Shown: one piece after another, positions 1-13,600 of the stretch
Layout of the letters: every line of letters starts with the position of its first letter
Numbering within the stretch: the first letter of the stretch is position 1
Assembly: GCF_028502605.1 (NCBI RefSeq)
Contig: NC_079233.1
Location: 1,054,001 to 1,118,000 of the forward strand
DNA length: 64,000 bases
Source: Trichoderma breve
Taxonomy: Eukaryota; Ascomycota; Sordariomycetes; Hypocreales; Hypocreaceae
Reading direction: 5' to 3'
Program-made: the position numbers and the translations under genes
Notes under the pieces: model-generated
The model's database searches: none
Told to the model about the DNA's origin: nothing
Seen by the model: only the letters and a program-made list of their open reading frames with translations

Positions 1-620
1 GCGCTTCTATTTCTGTGTTAGTCCAAGCTCTTCTTTCAGGAGGCGAAACCCAAAAGAACCATTAATTAGCCTCTTCTCTTCCCACCCAAACATAAACAAC
101 AGAGCAGAGCAGAAAAAGAAAGAAAAAAAGAAAGAAAAAAAGAAAGACAATAAAAAGTCAAGACAAGACAAGCAAGCTTGAGACAAAATTCCTGCCGGAA
201 ACGCCACTCATCCAAACCAGCGCAAGCAAGTCTCCACTTTCTTTTTTCAGCGTCCGTGGTGCGTGGCTGTGGCCTCATAGAACCAAAATCGCTTCCGTCT
301 TTTTTTGTTTCTGGCTTCTTTGCATGCATGCCACGACTGTTTCTGCATCGCGCGATTCTCTGATTGGCAGGGGTGACGGATTGATGGACGGGGGACCAAA
401 CCGAGGTGCTTGCATGCTTCTGCTTTGACGAGAATCAAATTGAGAGAAGAACGACGACAAAACTGGTGTATTCATTTCATCCAGAACTGGCCATTTCTTG
501 AACAGGGATCCTACTTGGCTTTCATAGGTGGACGGTAACAGCAGCGCAAAAAGGGGGGGAATAAAGGCGACCAACCAGGAAACAGCTTGGAGCGAATTGA
601 TCTTTGAACGAAGGGCAAAT
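1..620. other. Spacer and 5' leader of the NRAMP gene
   Basis: No convincing gene. It holds a purine-rich microsatellite (115-146) and CT-rich DNA, and presumably the promoter and leader of the transporter that follows. Long open frames on the minus strand here run across the promoter and first exon of that gene and show no domain. Nothing else recognisable. Confidence 0.6.
115..146. repeat. (AAAG)n-type microsatellite
   Basis: Two full copies and a partial third copy of a 12-bp unit, AAAG-AAAG-AAAA, in perfect register. It is a purine/pyrimidine asymmetric tract about 475 bp upstream of the NRAMP start codon. Such tracts are common in fungal promoters; no specific role can be read from it. 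Confidence 0.85.
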
Positions 621-2456
621 ATGGACAGGATACCCGGGACCGAGGGCGGCGTTGTCGCAGATGATTCAATTGTCCGCCAGACATCGCCGCCAATTGTTGC
701 CTTCGACAGAGCCGCCGACAGCAAGACGCAGAACGCGCAGATTGCAGCGGGCGTGCTGCTGGGCACGAGCGACGAAGACCGCGGTGCTGGCGATGGGAAT
801 TCAATCGCGACGTCGAATGGGCGCGGCTCAAGGACGAGACGCAGGACGACGCTGGCGAGGCTGAAGCATGTCTTGATGACGTTTGGCAAGTTTGTGGGAC
901 CTGGCTTCATGGTTTCCGTTGCGTACAGTAAGTCGGTGCCTCGAGAGTTCTCTCCCCTCATGAACGATACATGATGGAACGACAGAAAAAGAGAAGGATG
1001 AGACAAAGCTAACCTGATATCTTCGCATAGTCGATCCTGGCAACTACTCTACCGACATTGCGGCGGGCTCTTCGTACCGCTTCAAGCTCCTCTTCATCGT
1101 CCTGCTCAGCAACATCTTTGCCATCCTCCTCCAGAGCCTCGCCATCCAACTGGGCACCGTCACGGGGCTTGATCTCGCGTCGGCATGTCGTGCTTACCTG
1201 CCACGATGGCTCAACTACTTTCTCTACGTGCTCGCTGAAGTTGCCATTATCGCTACTGACATTGCCGAGGTATGCAACGCTCACATTCCCATTTGAAGCC
1301 ATCTGGTGTGCTAATTGTTGTATCTTGTTAGGTCATTGGCACGGCCATTGCACTCAACCTCCTCATCCCCAAGCTGCCTCTCGTTGCCGGCTGCGCTCTA
1401 TCCATCCTCGACGTCATGGCCATCCTCGTCTTTTACCGCCCAGACGGCTCCATGAAGGGCCTCCGCGTCTTCGAGTTCTTCGTCCTCCTCCTGGTCCTGG
1501 GCGTCGTCATCTGCTTCTGCATCCAGCTCTCGCTCATCCAGCACACCAGCGTCGGCGAGGTCTTCAAGGGCTACCTCCCCTCCTCGGCCATTGTCCAGTC
1601 CGACGGCCTCTACCAGGCCTGTGGCATCCTCGGCGCCACCGTCATGCCTCACAGCCTGTACCTCGGATCCGGCATCGTCAAGCCACGCCTCAGGGATTAC
1701 GACCAGAAGCACAACCTCATGCCCCCGGAACCCGTGTCGGCGGCGTCATCCACCATGGACGAGAATTACGATAAGATCCACTACATTCCCTCTCTGGCCG
1801 CCATTAAGCACTGCCTCAAGTACTCAATCACCGAGCTGGCGCTGTCGCTCTTCACTTTTGCCCTGTTCGTCAACTCGGCCATCCTCATCGTTGCCGGTGC
1901 CTCGCTGTACGGCAACCCAGACGCCCTTACCGCAGACATCTTTGGCATCCACCAGCTGCTTTCCAAGAGCATCTCGTCCGGCGCCGGAACCATCTTTGCC
2001 CTGGCACTCCTCCTTTCGGGTATCTCGGCTGGTATCGTATGCACCATCGCCGGCCAGATGGTCAGTGAGGGCGCTCTGCGATGGAAGATGAAGCCCTGGT
2101 TACGACGCCTCATCACGCGATCCATCAGCATCACGCCTTCCATCATCATCGCCGGTGCGGTTGGGCAAACGGGTCTCGATAAGGCCCTCAACGCCTCTCA
2201 GGTAGTGCTCAGCACCGTGCTGCCGTTTGTGACATTCCCGCTCATCTACTTCACTGCTCGGTCACGGTACATGACGGTGCAGCCCGGTCTAGCCCGACTC
2301 CAAATCGAGTCGAGAGATGACGGCCGACCGATTGGCCAGGCAGGGACGGACATGTCCAACGGCTGGGTGCTCATCATTCTCAGCGCCCTTGTCTGGTTGC
2401 TCATTGCGGTAATGAATGTCGCTAATCTGGTATTGTTAGGACTAGGCAATGCGTGA
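621..2456 (+). CDS. NRAMP-family divalent metal (Mn2+/Fe2+) transporter, SMF-like
   Basis: Predicted proton-coupled importer of manganese and related divalent metals, an integral membrane protein. Three exons (621-927, 1031-1269, 1332-2456; introns start GTAAGT and GTATGC and end TAG) give 556 residues, the usual size of yeast Smf proteins (about 550-575). Two family signatures are visible: the DPGN metal-binding motif at residues 104-107 in the first membrane helix, immediately after intron 1, and the MPH motif at 287-289 in helix 6. The chain carries about ten hydrophobic helices and a polar N-terminal tail of about 90 residues. The start is the first ATG; the frame stays open upstream only from non-ATG codons. 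The family call is firm. Which Smf paralogue (plasma membrane, endosome or vacuole) cannot be decided from sequence alone. Confidence 0.93.
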
Positions 2457-3721
2457 TTAGCTTTTTTTTTACTTTTCTTTCTTCTTTTCTTTTTTCTTTC
2501 TTCTTTTTAGCTTCTTTTCTGATGAAATGTTGATTCTTTTTTATTGCTGCATGGCGCTGCGATGCGAATGCTAAAATTAGATGTCGGTTCTGATAGAGTT
2601 GGATGGGCGTGGGGGTTGAAAAGTATGGCTACAAACTTACACACACCATGAATCATGTGTATACGCGTAATAGTATTAGAGATGTAGTCGATATATATAC
2701 TTATACTAGTCCTGATACCATATCCCGACACTTACCCTTGAGCCTGACGCTACGTATTATACTATTTGTCTTGGAGATCAGTTGATCACTGTCTTAACAA
2801 GTAACAGCCTTTAGGCCAAAACCTCGCGCATCATTTACCAGTCAAGTGGAGGACAGAAAAAGCGAGACCGGGAAGATTTTGAGCACCCACGAGTTGAACC
2901 ATACGCCTACAAAAGGAGTAGCTGCTATATCTACATGTTTCTAGTAACTGCTACTATATGTACGTATTCATTTTGCGCTCTCGCTTTTTCTGACCTTGGC
3001 TTGGGAACCTGGAATCAACTGCACAGCCTTCCAAATCAAGCCATTGATATCCACCATAGAAAATGCACGTAAAATGCTCCATTCAACCCAATCCAAGTCT
3101 TCCGTTGAAACCTGGAATAAGATAAAAAAATCCAGTCCAGAAACAAAGCCGTTTCAAAACCAAACTTGCAAGACAAAAAAAACCGGGCGGACAAAAAGCG
3201 ACGTCACCGCATGCCCCCACCGCCAAAAGCCCCGAAACATCTCCAGCCCCGCGTTTTAATCACCCAAACGGACCCTCAAAACTGGGCAACGCATTTGCCG
3301 AATCTCCCCCTCCAAACGCCGCACCGAAAAAGGATCATCATCGGCTGATGCCAATCGTTTTTCCTGACAGCTTGGGCGGTGAAATCCAAGAACATCAGGC
3401 CGGAAATCAGGCGGCCTGCTCGGGGTTGCGCGACATACGAACAAACAAGGAGTTGAGCTTTTGTTTCGAAATAGCTGCCTTATTAGCTCAGCTGAGCTGC
3501 CTTGCGACAACGTGGCGCTGCGGATGTTTGGTTTGAGCTGAATATCGTGGCACAAGAGACGAGCTCGTCAAACCTCACAGCTGTATAAATACACCAGCAA
3601 CCGCGGCGATATCGTGAGACAGCTTCTGGAAGCTCCCTTTCACTGTGCGGTGCTGCTCAAGGACCCAGACTTATACTACTGCTCTCTACCTGCCAGCTAA
3701 GCTTCACCTCTGTCGTCCAAC
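2457..3721. other. Intergenic: NRAMP 3' end and promoter of the VHS gene
   Basis: Starts with a T/C-rich 3' flank (2460-2530) suited to cleavage and polyadenylation, followed by AT-rich DNA. The last 150 bp contain a TATA-like element and the leader of the next gene. No coding sequence is supported. Confidence 0.6.
3584..3591 (+). promoter_or_regulatory. TATA-like element of the VHS-domain gene
   Basis: TATAAATA lies about 130 bp before the ATG of the VHS-domain gene and is followed by a pyrimidine-rich stretch containing likely start sites. Spacing and sequence fit a core promoter. This is inference from the motif only. Confidence 0.45.
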
Positions 3722-5279
3722 ATGTTCCAACAAGTAAAGCCAGCTCCAACCCTCTCCCCAACCTCGTGAATCGCCATAGCCAGATGATGCTAACTGAACG
3801 CTCCCTCCCTACAGAAGAAGCCATACTCGGCCGTCACGGTCACCATCGAGACGCTCACCTCCGAGGCCTACGAAGAGGAAGACCTCAGCGGCATCCCCGA
3901 CCTCGTCGAGGTCATCACCATCCAAGCCTCCGGCCCCACGGAGGCCGCCCGCGCCATTCGAAAGAAGCTCAAGTACGGCAACGTGCACCGCCAGATCCGC
4001 GCCCTGGTCCTACTCGACGGCCTCATCCAAAACGCCGGCCCGCGCTTCACGCGCACGTTTGCCGACGAGCCTTTGCTGGAGCGGCTGCGCGTGTGCGGCA
4101 CGTCCGACCTCTCGGATCCCGAGGTCAGGAAGAAGTGCAGGGAGCTGTTCAACAGCTGGTCCCAGTATGGCAACAAACCGGGCCTGGAGAGGATTGCTCG
4201 GCTGAGCAAGGAGCTGCCGAAGCGAAAGGTTGGCGTCACGCAGGAGAGATCGCGCGTACTCAAGGAAACCGAGAACCCATTCGGCGATGAGGAAGACGAC
4301 GAGCCAACGTCTCCGAAATCCCCATCTCCTCCTGCCGCCGGCCCGTCGTCGTCGTCCCACAGTCGTACGTCTCATAGCCGCGAATCGTCACTGGTCGATT
4401 CGTTCAAGCGTCAGCAATCCTCCGTGTCCAGCAGTAGCGGGTCTATATTCAGCAGCTCCGACAAGAAAAAGAAGAGCGGCAGCAGTAGCAAGACCAAGGG
4501 CAAGAGGAAGCCCTTTAACCTGGAGGCTGAAAAGGAGGGGATGAAGTCTGTCATTGCAGAGTCATCACTGGCGGCAACGAACCTGCTCAACGTCTTGCAG
4601 ACGATCAACCGTGAACGGGAGCGTATCTCCGAGAACAACTTGGCTGTCGAGAGATTTGAGTCCTGCAAGCTTCTCCGCAGAAAGGTGTTGCGCTTTGTAA
4701 GTCGTCATCATATACCCCTCTCTTCTGCTTTTGTCTCTATTCAGCAGATCTAACTCTAGAGCAGGTTCATCACGTCGAACATGAACAGTGGCTAGGTCCA
4801 CTCCTCCATGCCAACGACGAACTGGTCCACGCCCTCATGACCTTTGAACAGCTCGACCAGTCTGTCGATGCCGACAGCGACTCTGACGACGAACTTGCGG
4901 AGCAAGCTCACCTATACCGAAGTAAGAACTACTACAACCTCCTGACAAATCCCCAAAACCTCGCATTCGTTTGAACCTTGAGACTGACCCCGATCCCCTA
5001 GTGGCTGCTATAAAAGGAAAAGAAGAACTGGCCGCCAAGGAGGCTTCATCCCCCCCAGCCCGGGCCGAGCATCCCGACATCGCCGGTCTGAGCATCAACT
5101 CGTCCCCAAGAGCGACCCCGCCTCCTCGGCCTGCCTCGAAGCCTGCCTTTTCAGCACCCCCGATACCACCTCCGCTGCCATCGAATCCCAGGCCTACGGC
5201 CCAGCAGAGACAGGGCTCGTATTTGTCTGACGAGGAGGACGATGACGATCCGTTTGCTGATAGAAACATTGTTGAGTGA
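3722..5279 (+). CDS. VHS/GAT-domain endocytic adaptor, LSB5-like
   Basis: Probably couples ubiquitin/clathrin sorting to actin at endocytic sites, like yeast Lsb5. Four exons (3722-3733, 3815-4696, 4765-4921, 5002-5279) encode 442 residues. The first exon has only four codons (MFQQ) before an 81-bp intron with a consensus GCTAAC branch site. Residues about 5-150 form a helical VHS domain (the RALVLLDGLIQNAG helix is typical). An NPF motif at 158-160, an EH-domain ligand, sits in an acidic stretch. Then come a Ser-rich linker, a basic patch, a helical GAT-like region (about 235-345), and a Pro-rich tail ending in an acidic DDPFADRN segment. The tail suits SH3 and adaptor binding. The architecture matches fungal Lsb5/GGA-like proteins; the absence of a gamma-ear domain argues for LSB5 rather than GGA. 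Confidence 0.85.
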
Positions 5280-7606
5280 AGTTGACACGGATATCACTGG
5301 AAATTTGTGGTTTATTCTTTTATCCCACGGTTGGCGTGTGTGTTGATCCATCGTTTTGGATATTCTCCTACTTTTTTTCGATTCACTTCTTATTTTATTT
5401 ATTTTCTCGTTGTTTGGAACTTATTTCCCAGGAGAGTTCCATGCGTGCCTTGGAAAGCGGGCAAAAAACTAATGATTCATGAGGCCATGATATCGCGTGT
5501 GCGTGCCTTCGGTCATCTGAAAGATTCCCAAAATGAGCTTGTGGATTCCTCTTCTTTCAATAAAGGACTTTTTATTTTCTTACTGTCTTGTTCTATTTCA
5601 GGGAAGGACTGTATTTGGTTTTGGGCTAGTTTGTGATGCTGAATTGAAGTTTTTTGAGTCGATATGGCGTCATATTCGTCTTTGGAGTGGTATGTTTATT
5701 TATTTTCTAGTACATCATACGATGAGATATTAGATAATAGCTGGGATACTATTTCATGTGATAATGCGTGAGGAGTTTGCTAATGCCAAGAGTTTGATAT
5801 TGAGTTGAACCATATCAAACTGCTGTCATCAACGTTACTTGATACAACCTAATTGAAAAGATGGACTACTAAGTGCCACAACTACTTCTAGGAGTTTTAC
5901 AATGAGTCCATCTTACCAAGATAGATGTAAGTCTCATCATCCGCAGAACTAAAGTAATTCGTTCTCATCCAGACGGACTCCAAACACATCTCACTCAAAC
6001 CCATCTGCAAAGCTTCAGGGTAAGTAGCTCATGCCAAGATATTGCAACTCAAGATCGTCACAATACAGAGAGGGTGCAACATGTCTCAACCCTTCACAGA
6101 ATCAAGTCCCTTCCACTCACACCCTCCCCACATGGCAGAAAGAAACAAAGAGACAGGAGAAGAGACAACAAGGTCAGACCCTCAAGGTGCATGCCGCCCC
6201 CTCATTTGCCAGACAACAATGCCGAAAATACGCACGGCCCGTCTCAACGCCCACCCCCCAGGGCCCAACCACCAAGAGCCGGTGGTTTTCGGAGACTTTG
6301 CACGGAAACCTTTTCCTCTCGTTTGCTGGCGGGCGTACGTGCGTGCGTTGTTGACCGTTTTCTTCCTTGCCTTGCTAGAGAACATTCCTCAATGGGCGGT
6401 CTAAAAAAGCTCCTGGGGGTGTGGCATTCCGGCGTTTAGGTCGGCCGATCCCTTGGGACTTTGACGGACCGGAAAACGGTCAGTCAGCAAATAGCCAAGG
6501 GGAAGACAAACGATTGATGCTGGCTGCCCGAACAAGGCGCTAGCGATGCCGGATCAATGCTTTATTTTTGGAAAATGCCACTTCTGCCTTAAGTTGGGCC
6601 AGATCGGCGCGTGTAAGTGAACACATAGGGGGATCCCGTACGAGAACTTCGTAGAGACGACGCCATAGATGGGTGTCGGTGCGGATGTTGTCGGAACATT
6701 CAGATCAGTTGACGTGAAAAAACCTGTCCTAGGCACCCGTCACATCTTGCCTCCACAGCCAAATGGCACCAGATATGCATTGAGTGAAATGTCACAATAG
6801 CAAACAATTAAATGGTGCTAATAGTCGTGGGGAATGTCGAGAGTATTGACAACCCCCCCTTCTATCATGCACTCACAATGCATATGCAGGCTCTCATGTT
6901 GAGGTCATCGGAAAAACAAACTGCTCTGGTTCACTCCCCAATGCCTAAAATGGAGAAATATTCGAGAGTAAGGGTTATGTCACCTAGTACCGGATAATTA
7001 CGCACGTTCGATACCACCACGAGGTGACGACGGCTTTGGCCGGTGCCTCCCCCGGACGGGAGAAGGAAGCTCAGGACAGAGAAAGGATCAAGCCATTACC
7101 ATCATCTCGTGGCATAATCTTCAAGACGCTATACCCTTCCTCCCAATACCGAAATTCAGGTGCCAGATGAAGCGCTGTGAGACACCACGTTGCCGGCGAA
7201 CAAGGCGTCTGAAGCTGCCACATAGTGTCGTGTGCTCCTCACCAAAATCGGCATCGGATGTCCCCTTTCTGACGGTTTTCCAAGCGTGGGGGTGCACGGA
7301 GTTGCCGGCACTCATAGCTGGCTTTCCTTTGTTGGTCAGAATAAGCCCGGTGTAGGTAGTCTGCAAGGATAGGAATGTAGTCAGCACTTCATTTTGGGTT
7401 CCAAGTCGCTTGATGCTTGATGCAAAGGGAATTGAGGCGTCTCGTAAACAAGCAGACAATGCGTCGATCTCTCTTCCCATTGGGCTTGGTCATTCTTGCA
7501 GGCTTTCATTGGGCGCTCCTAGTTTCATTAAGCGATCAAGGCAGCCTTCCGAATGAGTAGGTGGTGAGGATCCGTTTGCATGTTTTCGTATGAAGTCGCC
7601 GAAAGA

Positions 7607-7620
7607 ACGGAGTACTCCGT
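7607..7620. repeat. Perfect 14-bp palindrome ACGGAGTACTCCGT
   Basis: A perfect dyad lying in gene-free DNA. Half-sites (TACGGAGTA type) recur at 25,031 and 25,413. See findings. Confidence 0.8.
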
Positions 7621-10600
7621 CATCCGTCGTCCATATTCGGGACCCAGTCGACAATAGTAACAACTGGCCTCCGAACCAGGCCTAAGCCATTGTTAGACAC
7701 CGTCCTGATCCGTTGCCCCAGCTTGCGGCGAGAATACTTTGCGCTAAAAAGGCGCCCATGCACCGCAAAGGTAATGTCCTAGCTGGCCAACCGTTTAGCC
7801 CTATGCAGGATGCAATTCAAAAAGGGAGTGGCTAGTGAAATTAGCAGATATTGAGCCTGAGTAGCGAAGAGCACAGTAGCAGACACTTGAAAGGCCAGAA
7901 GATAAACGGAATTTCTCATCTGCGCCTTGTTTTGTAGCGACACCCGAGGTCCACGTATTCACTTGCTTGGGTGTTGGTTGGCCGATCCCCAAAAAGCAAC
8001 TGGTGCCAACAGCAGCTTGTTCGATGACCAAGGCCCACGGGGAGGGAGAGGGAGCCCTGTTGGTGGCGCTGGTTTTGGAACTGGGCATGTGGGAATATCG
8101 TCCTTCTTGGTTGTTTGCCTTGGGAGGGAAAAGGGAAACGAGGTACGAGGCTCGAAATTCATCGGGCCGCGGCCCATCCAAACGTGATGATGCTAATATT
8201 AACTTGCCCGTTGAAGCTTTGCGTACATGTAGATCAGCTGTCGCAGCACTTAATATCATATCCTGGTCCCTGGCTTGTGGTGACGGGGGTGGGCGTGATG
8301 GTCGGTCGTTTGTTTCACCTGCGTGGTTTCAAGATTAAACCGCCGTGGTGCGACGGATTCCTTGCATGCCACCAGCCACTTTGAGCGCGCCATGCGTCTC
8401 TTGGCTGCAAGGTTGGGATATAGCGTTGGAGGCTCATCAGATATCGCGATCCATGCCACGAGTATTGGAGAAGGGGTGTAAGGTGTACATGCATGCACGA
8501 GCACAGTTGAACGCAAATCTTTGGTTTGTGCGCACCTGGGCCTGTGGCTTTGATTGGTGGATCGAGTTGCAACAGATACTGTACCATGATGCATGAATTG
8601 AATTGAAGCATCGAGTTGTTCCGACTGGTGAAGGAACGGCTCTGCGGCTCTTGTTGGTCACGCGTCGTTCAGGTGACCTTGCCCTGTTGTCAGCAGCTAC
8701 TGTATGGGCATGTATTCTTTCCCCACGACTTTCAATGGTGACGAGGGGTGGGCAGTGAGGTGAGTGGGCAGCCAGCTGGATTGCTGTGCTCTGGGCTACT
8801 TTTGTCCCGATCCACCACCTCAGCCCCTTCATTATGGGCGCGCATTTCAAGTAGGGAGGATCATCCCTCATTACATCATTCATTATTTTATTTTTAAACA
8901 ACGTCCTCGGAATTGCAGAAAGTGACGCTTGATTTCGATGCGGAAGAGAGAGAAATTACGCTGAGTGATGAGAGTGCTGACCTGTTGCAGAGCGCCGACA
9001 GGACACTCTTGTCTGGGAGAGGAACCTAAGCCAATACGTGGCTGACGCTGGGGACTGCTCTACGACGACGGATCACGGAAGCCAGCAGCCGATCATGGTG
9101 ATCATACTGGCCGGCACTGACAGCGAGGGGTGGAGGGCAGACAATTACACGTTACTGCATCGCTAGGGTCCGTCAGCCATACGACGGTCGGTTCATTGGT
9201 GGAGGCCTGGCCGGGGCGCAAGCTTCTGGAACGCTTTGAGAAGGATTCCTTATGCCATCCTGTCCGTTTGTGCATGCTCGCGCTCCGTCCTTGTGCGCAG
9301 CTAGCGTCTGGCGGCGGGGCTGCGAAAGCTGGAGTGAGTTAGGGAGATGGTGGATGGCATGGGGCTGGGCAGAGCCTTGTCGCACTTGGCATCATATCCC
9401 TCGTCGCCGGTGACAAGGCGACAAGGATCGATCCAGGAGGGTGGAGCCGCCTTCGAGGAGAGAGCCGAGAGAAATTCCAGAATCCTGCCACGTATGGCTA
9501 GAGCAATTTCCGCCAGGATGCATTGGCCATCGGCCTCTCCACGCAGCCAACCAGATGCACAGACAGGGAAACCGAGGCGGCACCCCTGGCTCTCGCAACG
9601 GCGACAACGGAGAGGAAACGACGTTTGTGTGTTTCTCGAGGCCGTTGGCTGGGAGCTAATGACGGTGGGTGGAGTGTCATGCAAGCCTTGCGGGAAAGCG
9701 GTCATTCTCTGGCCGTCTCATCGCTGCCTGGAGGTTGGAGGCGTGACCCGTTTCTCCTGTTCGCCATTGTCACGACGTGTGGGTGTCCAACAAGTCTGGT
9801 CTGTCGTCTGCAGATGAAATGTTTGCTGCGAGAAACTCGAACGACTGACGGGGCACTAGGACGGCTAGTACTGGCAACCGGTCGATTTGGCGGCTTACTA
9901 TACAACGCACATGCAAATTGCATACGACAGACCATATGCAGCCTGTTTACGAAATACCTCTTTGTCCTGTTGTCTGAGGCATGTGTGGCGAGATGCCAGC
10001 GTGGTCATCGTCACCCTCCAAGCGGGAACGTCTGGGTCTCCCAAGTATCCTGTCCTGGCGATCCGGGAGCTGAGCTTGTATATTGCACAGTGCCTACGCA
10101 ATTACTCGCACGCGCGGGCCGCTCCATCTTATCTCATTTAGGATGAGAGATGTGATCGATTCCATATGCTAACCGCCATGGCGGGCACAGATGAAACGTG
10201 CGCCTGGCCGTAGCGTGTGGTGCGCTCTGCTCTGCATCTGCATCGCGTGAGCACGAGAGAGAATGAGGATCCGTGGGCAATCGCCTGCGGAATCCCAGGC
10301 CGAAATCACCAAAGCTGCCAGATGAAGCCGTCGCGACAATGCAAGTGGCCCGTTTCCCGCTCCCTCGAAATAACGTGGCGCCATTAGCCTGGCCCCTATG
10401 CCGCCGGTACCTGAGGTGCGTCGCTCAGTGGTGCTGCGCCTCTGTCCGGCAGCAGTAGCATGACCTATCCGCATGATTAATAGAATCCATTCTATTATCC
10501 AATGTGTGCATACGGGCTATGGAGCACTGGATGTTCGTAGCATAGCACAGCCGTCCCCGTAGCATTGCATCTGGCTACTCGTGCTAGCACTGGAGCAGTT

Positions 10601-13600
10601 TCTGTTCCGATTCTTTTGCTAGTCCCTACGCTACTATATTCCTTACTAACTTAGTGGTGTTATGAATGGTCGATTGATGGACTTGATTTGATTACCTTGC
10701 AGCCCGACTTGTTTCAGATGGCCCATTAAAACGCACAAGTACAAGTTGGTATAGTTTGTACTAACTCTTACGCTGGCGTTGACGTGTAGCACGTACCACC
10801 TCTTATTTCCATCATCATCGCGGCTAACAGGCGTCAATCTGAATTACATCATTTACATCTCTATTGTTGGACCCGGCCAGCCTAGTGACAATTGCATGCC
10901 TGAGAGATAAAAAAAGAGCACATGGGTTCATTAGATCGCAAGAGGCGTCGTCTAACAAGTGTCTCTATTGGCTGCACGACTTTGCCAATCGGCCGAGGCC
11001 TTTTGGGCTGCGCTATTGATCGCCCGCCATGCACGTTTGAGGGAAATGAAATTGCTGCATGCGCAGTGCATTACAACATGTACTCCATGTGCCTGCACAT
11101 GCATATTCGCCGCATCTTGTGCTTTGTGTCTAACACCGCGAGGCCAAGCGGTCCACGACTAGCTGGGTCATGCCGTCTCCTCCCTACCAAAGGGGGTGGC
11201 TCTGTCACCGATACTTGCGAAGATGGGTAAAAAAACGCACCAAAGGGAGAGAGACGCCATCGATGTTTTGAAGCGGAAAGCTGAAATTGGTTGCTGACCG
11301 CAACTACAGCTGCCTCTACTAGAAAGATTGACCATCGACATAAGCTTGACCTACTATTCTTCCGTGCCGCCGCCAACTGTCTAATAGAAGATGGCGGGAG
11401 AATGGCTCATTGCCACACACCCCAGGACGCTCGGCTCTCGCAGGGTCTGATGAGATGCTCGGCCGGGGAATATCGAAAAGTACAGGTATGGATGTACAAC
11501 GCACACGCCAATCCCTGGTAGTTGTTGGGGATCCCGTTTTTGAAGGGGTCCAACATGGCATGGCAAGTCTGGCGGTGGCTGCGGGTGCGCATCATGAATT
11601 GCTCCGTGAGTTGCTCCGGCGGGCGAAACGCATCGACATGTGCTCGTGTATGAACTGCATGAAACGTCAAACACGAAACAAAACGAAAGTGTTTGCCATT
11701 GCATGCAATGTTACATGCTGATGTGTCGGCTTGGGTATTATCGATAGAATAGGGAAATGGCTTTCTCACCGGTCAGCATGCTCCAGCGGACCCCAAGCAA
11801 CAGCCGGAAACGCCGTGCCTGGTGGGTTGCGGATGTGGCACCAAGATGCTAATCCATCACATAAGATGACTACCAGCCCTTATTAGTGGCAGCCAGGGAG
11901 GAGAGCAGAGCAGACAGGCAGAGCGGAAGGCGCTTGTTCTGAAATGACGGCAAAATGAAGGGCCCATCTGGCTGTTTGTTGTTTACATTTGATGCAATTT
12001 CGAGCAGCCGGAGACGTTCAAACGCCCACATACCGTGTCTGAGATGATGCCCTGCATGTCCTCCCGCTCTCTCTCGCCATGCCACGGATTACCTCACCGT
12101 GAATCTGGCATGCTTGTGTCAGCCAGCCAGGGCCTTTTAGCGGCTCTGCCGTGGACGATTTGAAGCCACTGCCGCTAGGATCAAATACCACCTGGTGCCA
12201 GGCATTACCTTGCAGCCAGCCAGGTATCCCTAGATGGATATGGATGCTTCCAAGGACTTGCACGTGTGCGTCTGCTGCGTTGCTTTTCTCTGTCTCTTGG
12301 GCCGCCATTTACATGCAATGCAACGGGTAGTATCAGTATGCATCCAGGGGCGGGCGTATGTGTGCACGCACCCATGGTTCACAACCCAAGGCCAGCATCA
12401 ATCGATTAATTGATTCATCTGGGCCTCCCTTTGGCATAGCACTCGATACTACTGTCATCCTCTTCACACCGCATGTAGCCGCCACTCGAGGACTGGCTGC
12501 TGCGAAATCCCAAATGCCCCAAAAAGGCATCAATTCAACTGCATCCCTGCTCCGTAGTGGCTTTAGCGCTGGACCAGGCTGCGCTAACAGAGCCTGGCAG
12601 CGCTCCACCGCAATGAATCTTTCTTTGTCCATCGGGACACTGTGGAGTGAGACTTTTGCGTCCTGTCCAGGTCCCCAGAGCGGTACTTGTGTACTGGGTA
12701 CGGAACATCGGTCCCGAACCGGCGCCAACTAGAAAGTACTGCTACCTGCCTGACCCGAAGGGTACTCGGACCGCTAGCAACGACGCCAGCTGATTTTCAC
12801 CCGAGAGCCAACCCGCTTTCTCTTTCTCTTCTCACCTCTTGAGAAAGCTCTCATGATCGAGATGCCGCACCTATTCTGAACCAACTCCTTTCGCAAAACA
12901 AACGCCAGAGAAGCGGTTTCTTCTCCTCACACGCCCCCTCCACTTCTTCTGCCAAACTAATAGTACGGATACTTGTCCAGCTGGGAGCAATAGAGTTTGC
13001 CGTCTGGTTATATTAGACTGCAGCCGGCTTTGCTCCTTGGGTCTGAGCCCGGGACCCTTTTGCGATCAAAACGTTGACTTCTCGGTTTCATCCCTCAGCT
13101 GGCGTTCCAGAGACGAGCCTCCTCCTTGGTACTGGTAGCCCCAGCCTTACACGACTTGCCGTTGAAGGACACGCACTGCCAGGCAAACGTCGAACCACCA
13201 AGCATCTTGCATTCCTGAGAGGATACGCACAGAGCTCGCCTCTTCTTCACGTGTTCTCATGCTTTGATAGCAAACCGCAGAACAACACAGAGCACAGAGC
13301 ACATCGCATCATATCCAAGGCCATTACGCAGTAAGTCGACAATCATCCATCCATCCATCCTTACTGCATTGCATTTCTCAAGAGCATCAACGCACCGAAT
13401 CCATCCATACATGCACACCCCTGTTTGCTTGCTTGGGTCGCTGGCGCGGCGCAAGGGTGAGCCGGTCCAGGAGATTTTTTGTTCCATCTTTTCTCGACAG
13501 GCCCACCCCTGCCACTTCTGCCCTGCACCCAGCCAGCAAGCCTGTCATAAAGGCTTGGGCCCCTAAAAAAAGTTACGTCGTTCGCCAGTTCCAGAAGCAC

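Noticed and set aside
275..1006. 243-codon minus-strand frame over the NRAMP promoter and exon 1
   Set aside because: Antisense to a firmly identified exon, no domain, Pro/Ser/Leu-rich composition typical of a complement frame.
3487..3540. TAGCTCAGCTGAG resembles a tRNA box A
   Set aside because: No matching box B with a pairing T-arm or acceptor stem could be found downstream, so no tRNA is called.
9523..10146. 207-codon plus-strand frame in the long spacer
   Set aside because: No recognisable domain, starts inside other overlapping frames, composition matches surrounding non-coding DNA, no splice context.
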